The notes below the pieces were generated by a model. The model was not told the origin of the DNA, did not search any database, and saw nothing but the letters and a program-made list of their open reading frames with translations. This document shows, piece after piece, positions 49,462 to 58,839 of a DNA stretch of 64,000 nucleotides. The stretch's first letter is position 1. Each line of letters starts with the position of its first letter. This DNA comes from Lamellibrachia satsuma (taxonomy: Eukaryota > Annelida > Polychaeta > Sabellida > Siboglinidae): positions 3,587,501-3,651,500 of the forward strand of contig BSQZ01000030.1 in the NCBI GenBank assembly GCA_033239005.1, written 5' to 3'. The translations under genes and the position numbers were made by a program.

Positions 49462-50232
49462 GGTTGCTGTGTGGTGAAGTGTTGGTGCCCTGGTGGCGAC
49501 GTGCACTACACGGGGAGAGGTAGCACGCCACTGTGTGGTGAGGTGTTGGTGCCCTGGTGGCGACGTGCACTACACGGGGAGAGGTAGCACGCCACTGTGT
49601 GGTGAGGTGTTGGTGCCCTGGTGGCGACGTGCACTACACGGGGAGAGGTAGCACGCCACTGTGTGGTGAGGTGTTGGTGCCCTGGTGGCGTCGTGCACTA
49701 CACGGGCAGAGGTAGCACGTCACTGTGTGGTGAGGTGTTGGTGCCCTGGTGGCGTCGTGCACTACACGGGCAGAGGTAGCACGTCACTGTGTGGTGAGGT
49801 GTTGGTGCCCTGGTGGCGACGTGCACTACACGGGGAGAAGTAACATGCCACTGTGTGGTGAGGTGTTGATGCCCTGGTGGCGTCGTGCACTACACGGGCA
49901 GAGGTAGCACGCCACTGTGTGGTGAGGTGTTGGTGCCCTGGTGGCGACGTGCACTACACGGGGAGAGGTAGCACGCCACTGTGTGGTGAGGTGTTGGTGC
50001 CCTGGTGGCGTCGTGCACTACACGGGCAGAGGTAGCACGTCACTGTGTGGTGAGGTGTTGGTGCCCTGGTGGCGACGTGCACTACACGGGGAGAAGTAAC
50101 ATGCCACTGTGTGGTGAGGTGTTGATGCCCTGGTGGCGTCGTGCACTACACGGGCAGAGGTAGCACGCCACTGTGTGGTGAGGTGTTGGTGCCCTGGTGG
50201 CGTCGTGCACTACACGGGCAGAGGTAGTACCA
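49462..50232. repeat. 64-bp tandem array, 12 copies
   Basis: The unit contains GTGTGGTGAGGTGTTGGTGC, CCTGGTGGCGACGTGCACTA and CACGGGGAGAGGTAGCACG. Two subtypes, GCGACG...GGGGAG and GCGTCG...GGGCAG, alternate. The rare variant GGAGAAGTAACATG recurs exactly 256 bp apart (49836 and 50092), which points to duplication of a four-unit block. Confidence 0.97.
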
Positions 50233-50334
50233 TTTGAGGTATCAACACCTCACCACACATATGAGGAACCTAAGATGTAGCTCATGTATACACAGCGGCT
50301 TGTACCACATTACTCACTGCACGTTTCATTGCGC

Positions 50335-50520
50335 TAGTGTATCAGCGGAGTGATATCCCCTAGGGTTATATCAGCGGAGTGATATCCCCTAGGGTTACAT
50401 CAGCGGAGTGATATCCCCTAGGGTTATATCGGCGGAGTGATATCCCCTAGGGTTACATCAGCGGAGTGATATCCCCTAGGGTTACATCAGCAGAGTGATA
50501 TCCCCTATGTTTATACTAGT
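50335..50520. repeat. 29-bp tandem array, about 6 copies
   Basis: ATCAGCGGAGTGATATCCCC followed by TAGGGTTAC. Each unit contains GATATC. Confidence 0.95.
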
Positions 50521-50930
50521 CAGGTCGCTTAGCGAAATTACTGCTCCTTGGCGGATAAAAGCACTAACTGTTTATTGGGGCTTTATTGTACTCATACTTG
50601 TTGATTTTATGGCCACGGAAAATAAATATTTCCGACCACATATATAACCCCAGATTGTTGTATGAAAGTGTATCGTCAGCGTTATTTTTCATAGCTGTTC
50701 CAGGAAAGTTTAAGCGTTATTGATTTATAACATATCATGGTAGGTTGTTTTGGACAATTATGCGATCGGTCGAATTTAATTGAATAACGGATGTCTGCAG
50801 GCCTGTAAATATCCTACCAAATGTCAGAGGTTCCCCTGTGTGCTATGGACAGTTGATTGTTATAGAGAAATTGGTACGTGGACACTCGCTAGGTGGCGCT
50901 ACGGTGGCGCAGCGATTAATAAACTTACTG
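50521..50930. other. Unique sequence, no recognised gene
   Basis: At 50898-50920, ACGGTGGCGCAGCGATTAAT resembles a tRNA box A and could be a cut-off SINE head next to the 61-bp array. This is weak. Confidence 0.3.
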
Positions 50931-50934
50931 TATT

Positions 50935-51395
50935 AGCCGAATGTATGGATGGGATTAAAAAAACCGAGTGTCACCTATAGATTCACCGAATGTATGGATG
51001 GGAGTTGACTTACCGAGTGTCACCTATAGATTCACCGAATGTATGGATGGGAGTAAAACAAACCGTTGACTTACAGAGTGTCACCTATAGATTCGCCGAA
51101 TGTATGGATGGGATTAAAACAAACCGTTGACTTACCGAGTGTCACCTATAGTTTCACCGAATGTATGGATGGGATTAAAACAAACCGTTGACTTACCGAG
51201 TGTCACCTATAGATTCACCGAATGTATGGATGGGATTAAAACAAACCGTTGACTTACCGAGTGTCACCTATAGATTCACCGAATGTATGGATGGGATTAA
51301 AACAAACCGTTGACTTACCGAGTGTCACCTATAGTTTCACCGAATGTATGGATGGGATTAAAACAAACCGTTGACTTACCGAGTGTCACCTATGT
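50935..51395. repeat. 61-bp tandem array, about 7.5 copies
   Basis: The unit contains CACCGAATGTATGGATGGGA, CAAACCGTTGACTTACCGAG and TGTCACCTATAG. The first copies have an internal deletion of the CAAACCG part. Confidence 0.95.
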
Positions 51396-52439
51396 ACGGC
51401 CCATCCCTGTCCTACATAACATAAACTATTTTAAAGCACATTCACACAGATGCACAACCAACATATTACTTGTTCCTATCATGTATTGTCTTCTATTATA
51501 ATGAATACTTAGTAGTAATTTCCTTCCTTCCTCTGTTTACTTCTAGTATAAACATACAAACTATTGCTATCATTTTTATGTTAACTGCCAAATTTGGAAT
51601 ATGTTGTCGACCGAGAGAAAGGCTGTAGGATGAGGCTGTAGGATGAGGCGATATAGAATATCAACCCGCACTGGATACAAAACCTGGACTACATTTATTT
51701 CGCATTGTGAATATTGTCGGCTCCTTCACGACGTAGTCGCAATGCTGCGTTCATATGTGATGATGATGATGATAAAGATGATGAAGACAACGACGATTAT
51801 AATAATGAGGACGATGATGACGAAGACGCACTAATTATAATGTTTGTGATCACGATAACGACCACGGATCGTCGGTTGAGGCATTCTGTAGAGGCGTCGA
51901 TACTAGCATTTGCGGCAACAAAAGCCTTCGTCAGTCTGAAGAAATCGTAATGATATATGCAACACGAGTCAAACATACCGGAGACATGAGATATATACAG
52001 ATGCAAGTGTCTCGACTGTTGTATGTATAACCCGTCGTATTACACTTCGAAGAGCGCGCCACAAAAGTCGAAATGCGGCGATGACGTCAAGGTTCGATTC
52101 ATCGCGGGCGACTGCGCGTCGCGTGACAAATGTATGCGTCCAGAGGAGCGACATATCTAGACACTGCGAGATCTTGATTCGCGCCATTCCCGATGTGAGC
52201 TTTGATGAAAAGTCACGACGGATGCACCCTCGTCGGTTGCGGCGAACGTTGATTGGCCAATGCTTCGAAATAGCCGCTGACCGTAGGTCAAATTGGACCA
52301 CCCCCGATTCGACCGACACAGTTAACTGGCTTCGCGAGAGTGTTTACGCGACAGATATTCGTGCACCGCGATATTGCATTTCGGCCGATTAATCGGGCAC
52401 ACATCGCTCGTGTGAAACGAACTCGAGGCGCGGATGTCG
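51396..52439. other. 3' flank of the ankyrin gene
   Basis: No independent gene seen. Part of it may be the gene's 3' untranslated region on the minus strand. A GATGATGATGATAAAGATGATGA-like low-complexity tract lies at 51758-51830. Confidence 0.4.
51694..51699 (-). terminator. Possible poly(A) signal AATAAA
   Basis: AATAAA on the minus strand, about 740 bp downstream of the ankyrin gene stop. Such a hexamer occurs by chance in AT-rich DNA, so the link is only suggestive. Confidence 0.2.
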
Positions 52440-53059
52440 CTACACAAACGTCACCGCGTTCTCCGTCTCGTTGAGCATGCGCACGAGGTACCAATTAGCG
52501 GAAGCACGCGCCAGCCCCAGCGGCGTCTGTCCAAAGCTGTCCGCCAACGATACATTAGCATCGTAGTCGACCAACAGCTCGACTGCCTTCGTCTGTCCAA
52601 AGAACGTCGCCAAGTAGACAGCAGTGGCGCCATCTGCCGTCTGCGTGTCTACCTGCGCGCCGTTCTGCAGCAAGAGTTCCGTGGCGAGGAGGTCACCCCT
52701 CTGTGCCGCGTAGTGCAGGGCGGAGCAGCCGGTGTGGTCGGCCGTGTTCACCTCAGCTCCGTGGAGCAGGAGAAGGCGGATGATGTCGGCGTGACCGGCC
52801 CGGGCAGCCACGTGTAGCGGCGAGCTGCCGAGGAGGGCGAGAGAGGCGTCGCCGCCGTGGTCCAGCAGAGCCTTCATCAGGTCGACGCGGCCGAGACGGG
52901 CGGCCAGGTGGATCGGACCCCAGCCGGCGATGTGGCTGGTCGCGTTGACTGCGGCGCCGAGGTTAAGCAGCTCGCGCACCGTGTCGCTGTGCTGGCAGTT
53001 GATGGCCACCATCAGAGGCGACTCGCCACCCAGCGTCTCGGCGTTCAGATCCGCGCCTC
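52440..53059 (-). CDS. Ankyrin gene exon 6 (residues 272-477, stop)
   Basis: The acceptor is GTGTGTTTCAG. It encodes the last six to seven ankyrin repeats in one exon, with blocks such as GWGPIHLAARLGRVDLMKAL, SSPLHVAARAGHADIIRLLL and CSALHYAAQRGDLLATELLL, and ends NETENAVTFV then TAG. Coding GC content is clearly higher than in the surrounding DNA, consistent with a gene under selection. Confidence 0.95.
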
Positions 53060-53737
53060 CTGAAACACACGGCAACCAAACACAGCTCAGTCAATGTGGC
53101 AATTGTTTGTGCACAGTACATATCCCACTCTGTGTGGCACTGTCGTGCTGCGTCAGAGAAGTCGACCACTGGCTACACATTTACCCCCGTGTGGCATGTT
53201 TTCCTCTGGCAGACACACCAGATAGAAGGGACAACAACTTTTACTGTCTCTTCAGAAAGACACAGATCCTTTCGATTGACAGTCCAGCGCCATCGGAAGG
53301 GAGGAGAGATTTAGCTGGAGCGGGAGGGACGTAGATAACGAGAGCGAGGTAGATCCCTGACGGAAGGAGAAAAAAAATAACACAAATACTGTTTAGCATA
53401 ATTTTACAATAGAAACGTGCACACTTTGTTCGTTTGAATATTGCTGCCGTGTTGATCTTCTTACCGTACACGAGAGTCTTAGCGAGCTTCACGTCTCCGG
53501 CGGCCGCGGCGACGTGGAGCGGGCTCAGCCCGACCTTGTTGGAGACGTTCGGGTCGACGCCGAACGACAGCAGTTTCTGCACGACGACACCCCGCCTGAA
53601 GTGAGTGGCCGAGAACAAACACGATATGCCGTCATCCTGGGTCGCGTGCATGTCTGCTCCGGCGTCCTGCAAAGTAATATATGGTGAATAATGTACAATT
53701 ATCATTGAGCGCAATATTATTAAAGCTAAAACGTGTG

Positions 53738-53805
<68 letters not shown>

Positions 53806-56633
53806 TGTGTGTGCGTTTGTTTGTAATTAATAAATTTGTGCGTAATTAATCAATTATTGTGGCATAATAAAACTGGATAAAAATATTTCATTTTTGAATA
53901 AAAACAACATAAAATTCTTATATCGTAAATTTGTCAAACCACACACAGGCGGTTGTCATAATTAAATTCGCTCAGTTATATTTCATGTCGGTCTTGCAAT
54001 AGAATGAAGCGATGCAGACACCAGTCGCTGAGTCCTACCAGTAATGCAGCGACTATCGACGCCTTGTTGCCTTCACACGCCTTGTGTAGCGGGGTCCAGC
54101 CGCCATGTTTGCGTTGGTTCGCGTGGACGCCGCAGTGCAGCAGCATCAGACACAGCTGCCATAAATAGACGGACAAAGTTAGTGACAACCAGGTGTTATC
54201 GCACGTTCTAACTGCATGATGTTCGCGTACTCCAACATTGGAGGCATACTCAAAATGCACATTTACCTATGACATTCAAAAACACTTGTACTACAGAAAC
54301 CAGGTCGTTTAGAGTGCTAAGTCGTTCAGAGTGTTAAGTCGTTTCGAGTGCTAAGTCATTCAGAGTGATAAGTCGTTTAGAGTGCTAAGCCATACAAATG
54401 AGAAGTCCAGGACTCCGGCTGTAAAGTTTCTCAAATAACAAGTCTGGAATTGCTTTACGCAACATATAATCGCGGCCTTCGCGCCACCGAAGGTAACAGC
54501 CATGAAGCAAAAGTAATTGTTTAAATGGGAGGTAGCATGGGAGGTAGCCCGACAACGGGAGATGCATTTGATAAAAACGGGAGGTGGCTGAAACACGAGA
54601 TATTTCCTGACACACCAGTGAGAACGGGAGAAGGGCGGGACCACCAAACTACGGGAACGGGAGAAGGGCAGGACCACCAAACTACGGGAACGGGAGAAGG
54701 GCGGGACCACCAAACGACGGGAACGGGAGAAGGGCGGGACCACCAAACTACGGGAACTGGAGAAGGGCGGGACCACCAAACGACGGGAACGGGAGAAGGG
54801 CGGGACCACCAAACTACGGGAACGGGAGAAGGGCAGGACCACCAAACTACGGGAACGGGAGAAGGGCGGGACCACCAAACTACGGGAACGGGAGAAGGGC
54901 AGGACCACCAAACTACGGGAACGGGAGAAGGGCGGGACCACCAAACTACGGGAACGGGAGAAGGGCAGGACCACAAAACTACGGGAACGGGAGAAGGGCA
55001 GGACCACCAAACTACGGGAACGGGAGAAGGGCGGGACCACCAAACTACGGGAACGGGAGAAGGGCAGGACCACCAAACTTCGGGAACGGGAGAAGGGCGG
55101 GACCACCAAACGACGGGAACGGGACATTTAACAGGGCTGGACTCCGGCTCTGTGAAGGTCTGTGCCAGTATGGATGTACACTTTCATTAGTCGGCAACAA
55201 TCAGCAGTTTAGATTAATTAATCTAAGTATAACTCGCCCACCCACCTGGGTATGCCCGCCTTCCACGGCTGCGAACAGGCAGGTGGCGCCATTGGCGTCC
55301 CTAGCGTGAATGTCGGCTCCTCGCTGCACAAGTATCTGGCCAATCGCCAGGTGGCCGTGTTGTGCCGCTAGATGAAGCGGGGTGACGCCACTGTCGGTTT
55401 CAGGGTTGACACTCGCCTGGAGGGAAATGGTAGAGCATACACTATCTTAAGAATCAGATTAACATTTTACTAAAGTCGATGTAATCTAATATTGTTGAAC
55501 GGTCCTCATATGTTTGGTTTAATTTTTTATTAAATAAGGCGTCAAATATAATGATTTACCTTTGGAGAAACATGCCATTAATTATGAATTGATATTTCAT
55601 GTGGTTGTCAAACAATGATTGTCAACAATTTACTTATTTTTACTTAGATAATGTAATTTCATAATTAATAATTAATAAGTGCTACAATATTAATAATATT
55701 GGTCATGGGGTCCAATATGTTCATGTACTAAATATTATTGTTTTATAATAATAATAATTATTATTATTATTATTAATGCTATTAATATTATTATTATTAC
55801 AATTATCATAGTGGCATCCTGCAGGATCCTAAAGCATGCCTCCTCCATATATTTATTTCTGGGGTAACCTTATTGAAATGACCTTAATGTTCATGGTGAC
55901 GGCCGCCTACCTTGCTGTCGAGCAAGAGTTGAACGACGTGATAATGTCCAGCCTTGGAGGCGGCATGTAGCGCCGTCCAGCCGCCTGTGTCCGGAATATT
56001 GACAGGAACTCCAACGTCCAGCATCAGTCTGATCATGTCTGGACATCCGAGCTGGGCGGCCGACACGAAGGCAGAGTGTTCGTCCTCCGAGCTCCTGATG
56101 CTGACGTCCAACATCGACTGACGCGTCGATGCGTTCACACTGCTGCCTGCAACCAGGGACAGGTGATTGGTTGACGTCCGGGTTCATATCATACGAATAA
56201 AGTGTCAGCGATGTTGACACGGTCCACCCTTTGAAGGACTACATTGTATCCTGGAAATATAGTTCTGAACAGGGAAATGGGGACATCAGTGGACGATGAC
56301 ACGTGTGCAGTGCACAGGGTTTAATTTCCACAGGGTGGACGCGTCAGTGACGGAAGGGTTCCTGGTGTGTGAAAACAACATCCAGTTTGTTTGGGCGACA
56401 AATGACGTGGAGCGTTGATTTTCTCGAAAACGCATGTTCTGTGGTCATACACGGTGATACGTAACAATCGTCTGTGTTACGATAAACTTGAATATAATTG
56501 GTCAGACAAGTACAGCGTAACATTCCTCCAAATGAGGTGACGTACCTCGACTAGGCCACGACGCCTGTTCGTCGTCCAGAACCATCTTCAGCTGTCGTCT
56601 CGTCTCTCGCAGTCGACTCGTTCGGTTGCCCAT
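52440..56633 (-). CDS. Six-exon ankyrin-repeat protein gene, 477 codons
   Basis: Exons on the minus strand are 56633-56546, 56146-55911, 55416-55246, 54155-54039, 53666-53465 and 53059-52440. Every intron is GT-AG and the phases agree (1, 0, 0, 0, 1), giving 477 amino acids and a TAG stop. The start ATG has A at -3 and G at +4, and an in-frame TAG lies 39 nt upstream (56670-56672). Residues 1-8, MGNRTSRL, fit an N-myristoylation signal (Gly2, Ser6). From about residue 50 to the end there are about 13 ankyrin repeats of 32-34 residues with the usual G.TPLH.AA..G....V..LL..GA.VN pattern. The protein ends VTFV, a class I PDZ-ligand pattern. I see no SOCS box, death domain, kinase or membrane segment. 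Ankyrin repeats bind other proteins. A membrane-anchored scaffold is an inference, and the orthologue is not identified. Confidence 0.93.
53465..53666 (-). CDS. Ankyrin gene exon 5 (residues 205-272)
   Basis: The acceptor is TATTACTTTGCAG and the donor G|GTAAGA (phase 1). It encodes DAGADMHATQDDGISCLFSA and KVGLSPLHVAAAAGDVKLAK. Intron 5 is 405 bp. Confidence 0.93.
53728..53815. repeat. (GTGC)n microsatellite in intron 4
   Basis: (TG)n followed by (GTGC)n, about 85 bp, inside intron 4 of the ankyrin gene. Confidence 0.95.
54039..54155 (-). CDS. Ankyrin gene exon 4 (residues 166-204)
   Basis: The acceptor is TTTATGGCAG and the donor CTG|GTAGGA. It encodes LCLMLLHCGVHANQRK and then GGWTPLHKACEGNKASIVAA. 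It joins exon 3 in the middle of an ankyrin helix without loss or gain of residues. Intron 4 is 372 bp. Confidence 0.92.
54300..54390. repeat. 17-bp minisatellite in intron 3
   Basis: About five copies of AGTCGTTCAGAGTGTTA, with TTTAGAGTGC variants. Confidence 0.85.
54618..55128. repeat. 33-bp minisatellite in intron 3, about 15 copies
   Basis: The unit contains GGAACGGGAGAAGGGCGGGA and CCACCAAACTAC. Strongly purine-rich on the + strand. The unit length keeps frames open on both strands (GEGRDHQTTGT; FSRSRSLVVPP), but splice phases show it is spliced out of the ankyrin mRNA. Confidence 0.96.
55246..55416 (-). CDS. Ankyrin gene exon 3 (residues 109-165)
   Basis: The acceptor is TTTCCCTCCAG and the donor CAG|GTGGGT. 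It encodes SGVTPLHLAAQHGHLAIGQI and the first part of the next repeat, ending GGHTQ. It is too short and interrupted to stand out as a long open frame. Intron 3 is 1090 bp and carries the 33-bp minisatellite. Confidence 0.93.
55417..55910. other. Intron 2, AT-rich
   Basis: Non-coding intron with (ATT/AAT)n runs at 55745-55800. Confidence 0.8.
55911..56146 (-). CDS. Ankyrin gene exon 2 (residues 30-108)
   Basis: The acceptor is CCCTGGTTGCAG and the donor AAG|GTAGGC. It encodes a short serine-rich linker and the first two ankyrin repeats, including GGWTALHAASKAGHYHVVQL. Intron 2 is 494 bp and holds an ATT-rich microsatellite at about 55740-55800. Confidence 0.93.
56546..56633 (-). CDS. Ankyrin gene exon 1 (start, residues 1-30)
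   Basis: It encodes MGNRTSRLRETRRQLKMVLD and nine more residues, ending at G|GTACGT (phase 1). The charged, arginine-rich segment after the possible myristoylation site could also help membrane binding. Intron 1 is 399 bp. Confidence 0.9.
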
Positions 56634-57215
56634 GCTGAGTCGGTGATTGGCGGGTGCTGCGAGCTGTGTCTACCCGGACATCACTGTACGTGGCGACCTG
56701 AAGTTGTAGTAGAACCAATAACGTGTTTGCACAGATGTGTTACTAGGAACTCGTGTGAGAACGAATGATAAGTTTCTACTGCTTCGACTGATTTCTGCAT
56801 TAGAAGTCTTAACAGGGTCAACAGTAGTTTGTTCAGACATCATTTGCGGTGTCCAAGAAATTAAATTATGTTTCAGGTGTTCTAACTAACGTATATCTTG
56901 CTCTAATGTGAACAAGATTGCCGAAACGATTGCGGTTGATTTGTTTGTGCTCAGACTAACGGTAACGAGTGTTTCTCATATGTCGTCGTCATTGGCAACA
57001 CACACGATTGGGAAATTGAGGCCTTCGGTTTGTCAATACACAACACGCCTGTTCACACACAGAGGCGGGTCGGACATTAGCGTCTGTACCAGAGCTTCAC
57101 ATTTACGTTCTTTGGCCGCAGTTGTGGACAAAACGCTATTGCAGAATCACTGGCCAATACACTCGATCAAATGACGTGCCCATTGCAACTTTTTTAGATT
57201 AAGCGAATCGCAGAT
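56634..57215. other. 5' flank of the ankyrin gene
   Basis: Promoter and 5' untranslated region are expected here, but I see no clear TATA box or initiator that I could defend. No other gene recognised. Confidence 0.4.
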
Positions 57216-57216
57216 T

Positions 57217-57430
57217 TTCAAATGTATAATATTCTCATTCAGTGTTCGTAATGTATAATACTCTCATTCCGTGTTCGTAATGTATAACACTCTTATTCCG
57301 TGTTCTTAATGTATAATACTCTTATTCCGTGTTCGTAACGTATAATACTCTCATTCCGTGTTCTTAATGTATAATACTCTTATTCAGTTTTTGTAATGTA
57401 TAATACTCTCATTCCGTGTTCGTAATGTAT
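57217..57430. repeat. 29-bp tandem array, about 7 copies
   Basis: GTAATGTATAATACTCTCAT followed by TCCGTGTTC, with CTCTTAT and TTCTTAA variants. Confidence 0.95.
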
Positions 57431-57672
57431 TTACGTGTTATCATCTGGAAGACAGGATAACCTCTCGACTCAAGGCTGTCATTCCGCTTTTATTAGAATA
57501 TGACGCGTGACGCCTACAGGACTGCTGCACATGTTCGCTTTAGTTTATATTATATTTGTATTATTTTTGTTATCATTGTGTTCACAAAAATTAGACCCTT
57601 GCCACTTAGCTGATTTCTCAACCCTCCGTTCGTGTATTATTGTGTGCGTCTTTCTTGATATCCCACGAATTT
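57431..57672. other. Unique sequence, no recognised gene
   Basis: No feature recognised. Confidence 0.3.
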
Positions 57673-57675
57673 AGA

Positions 57676-58150
57676 CTGATACAGCGACCCCCCAACGACT
57701 GGTACAGCGAACCCCCAACGACTGGTACAGTGAACCCCCAACGACTGGGGCAGCGAACCTCCAACGACTGGTACAGCCACCCCCAACGACTGGTACAGCG
57801 ACCCCCCAACGACTGGTACAGCGACCCCCCAACGACTGGGGCAGCGACCCCCCAACGACTGGGACAGCGATCCCCCAACGACTGGGACAGCGACCCCCAA
57901 CGACTGGGGCAGCGATCCCCCAACGACTGGGGCAGCGATCCCCCAACGACTGGGGCAGCGATCCCCCAACGACTGGGACAGCGATCCCCCAACGACTGGG
58001 GCAGCGATCCCCCAACGACTGGGGCAGCGATCCCCCAACGACTGGGACAGCGATCCCCCAACGACTGGGGCAGCGATCCCCCAACGACTGGGGTTGCGAT
58101 CCCCCAACGACTGGGGCAGCGATCCCCAACGACTGGGGCAGCGATCCCCT
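57676..58150. repeat. 23-bp tandem array, about 20 copies
   Basis: Unit CCCCCAACGACTGGGGCAGC plus GAT. Variants: GGTACAGCGA in the left third, GGGACAGCGA and GGGGCAGCGA to the right. Units of 22 bp near 57780, 57895 and 58125 change the phase. Confidence 0.97.
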
Positions 58151-58533
58151 ACCATTACTTCAAGATATTTACGCAAAGGCACCTGTTTCGGCTTTTCCCT
58201 GCGCCGGAAATGTGCGATTCATTCAATGATCATGACTAAGCGGTTAAGAATTTCTCAGTTTGAACGGGTAACAAGAGAATGCACGGCGAGAATCTGTCCA
58301 CAGAGCAATCAATGTAGCTTAGGTTTTGTTCCGGTGTATTTGGTCCGGGAGTGTTACTTGTCGCCCCCGTCGTCTCTATGTGCACACATCGTATGCGTGG
58401 CCACGAACACATCATATCACATCTGTCTCTGACGTTGTTCCGGCTTTTCAGTGAAGCAGTGTCGACGCTATTCACATAAGACATTTAACGGATTCTTGCA
58501 CGGCTTAGACGTCTATGTTTGCGACACGGCTAT

Positions 58534-58538
<5 letters not shown>
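58151..58538. other. Unique sequence, no recognised gene
   Basis: No feature recognised. Confidence 0.3.
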
Positions 58539-58615
<77 letters not shown>

Positions 58616-58625
58616 CATACATACA

Positions 58626-58712
<87 letters not shown>
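58539..58712. repeat. Compound (TA)n-(CATA)n-(TA)n microsatellite
   Basis: Two (TA)n tracts flank a central CATACATACATACAAACATA at about 58611-58630. Confidence 0.97.
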
Positions 58713-58714
<2 letters not shown>

Positions 58715-58839
58715 ACCGGTTATGCGTCAGAACTACTGGCGACCCAGGGACGAGTAAGAGGCAGACCGATTAGACGACGGTAGAATGAATGATGCAGGAG
58801 CACTTTGGACATGAGAAGCCAAAGAGGGATAAAGGTGGA

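Noticed and set aside
51643..51950. Acidic frame with DDDDDKDDEDNDD-like run
   Set aside because: A GATGAT-type low-complexity tract, read in one of several open frames; no domain or splice support.
54360..55190. Frames of 255 (minus) and 221 (+) codons
   Set aside because: They sit in intron 3 of the ankyrin gene on a 33-bp minisatellite. The flanking exons splice past them in phase.
58733..58790. Short + frame ending [10 protein letters not shown], resembling a LINE C-terminal block
   Set aside because: Too short, next to a microsatellite, and with no supporting neighbouring motif.
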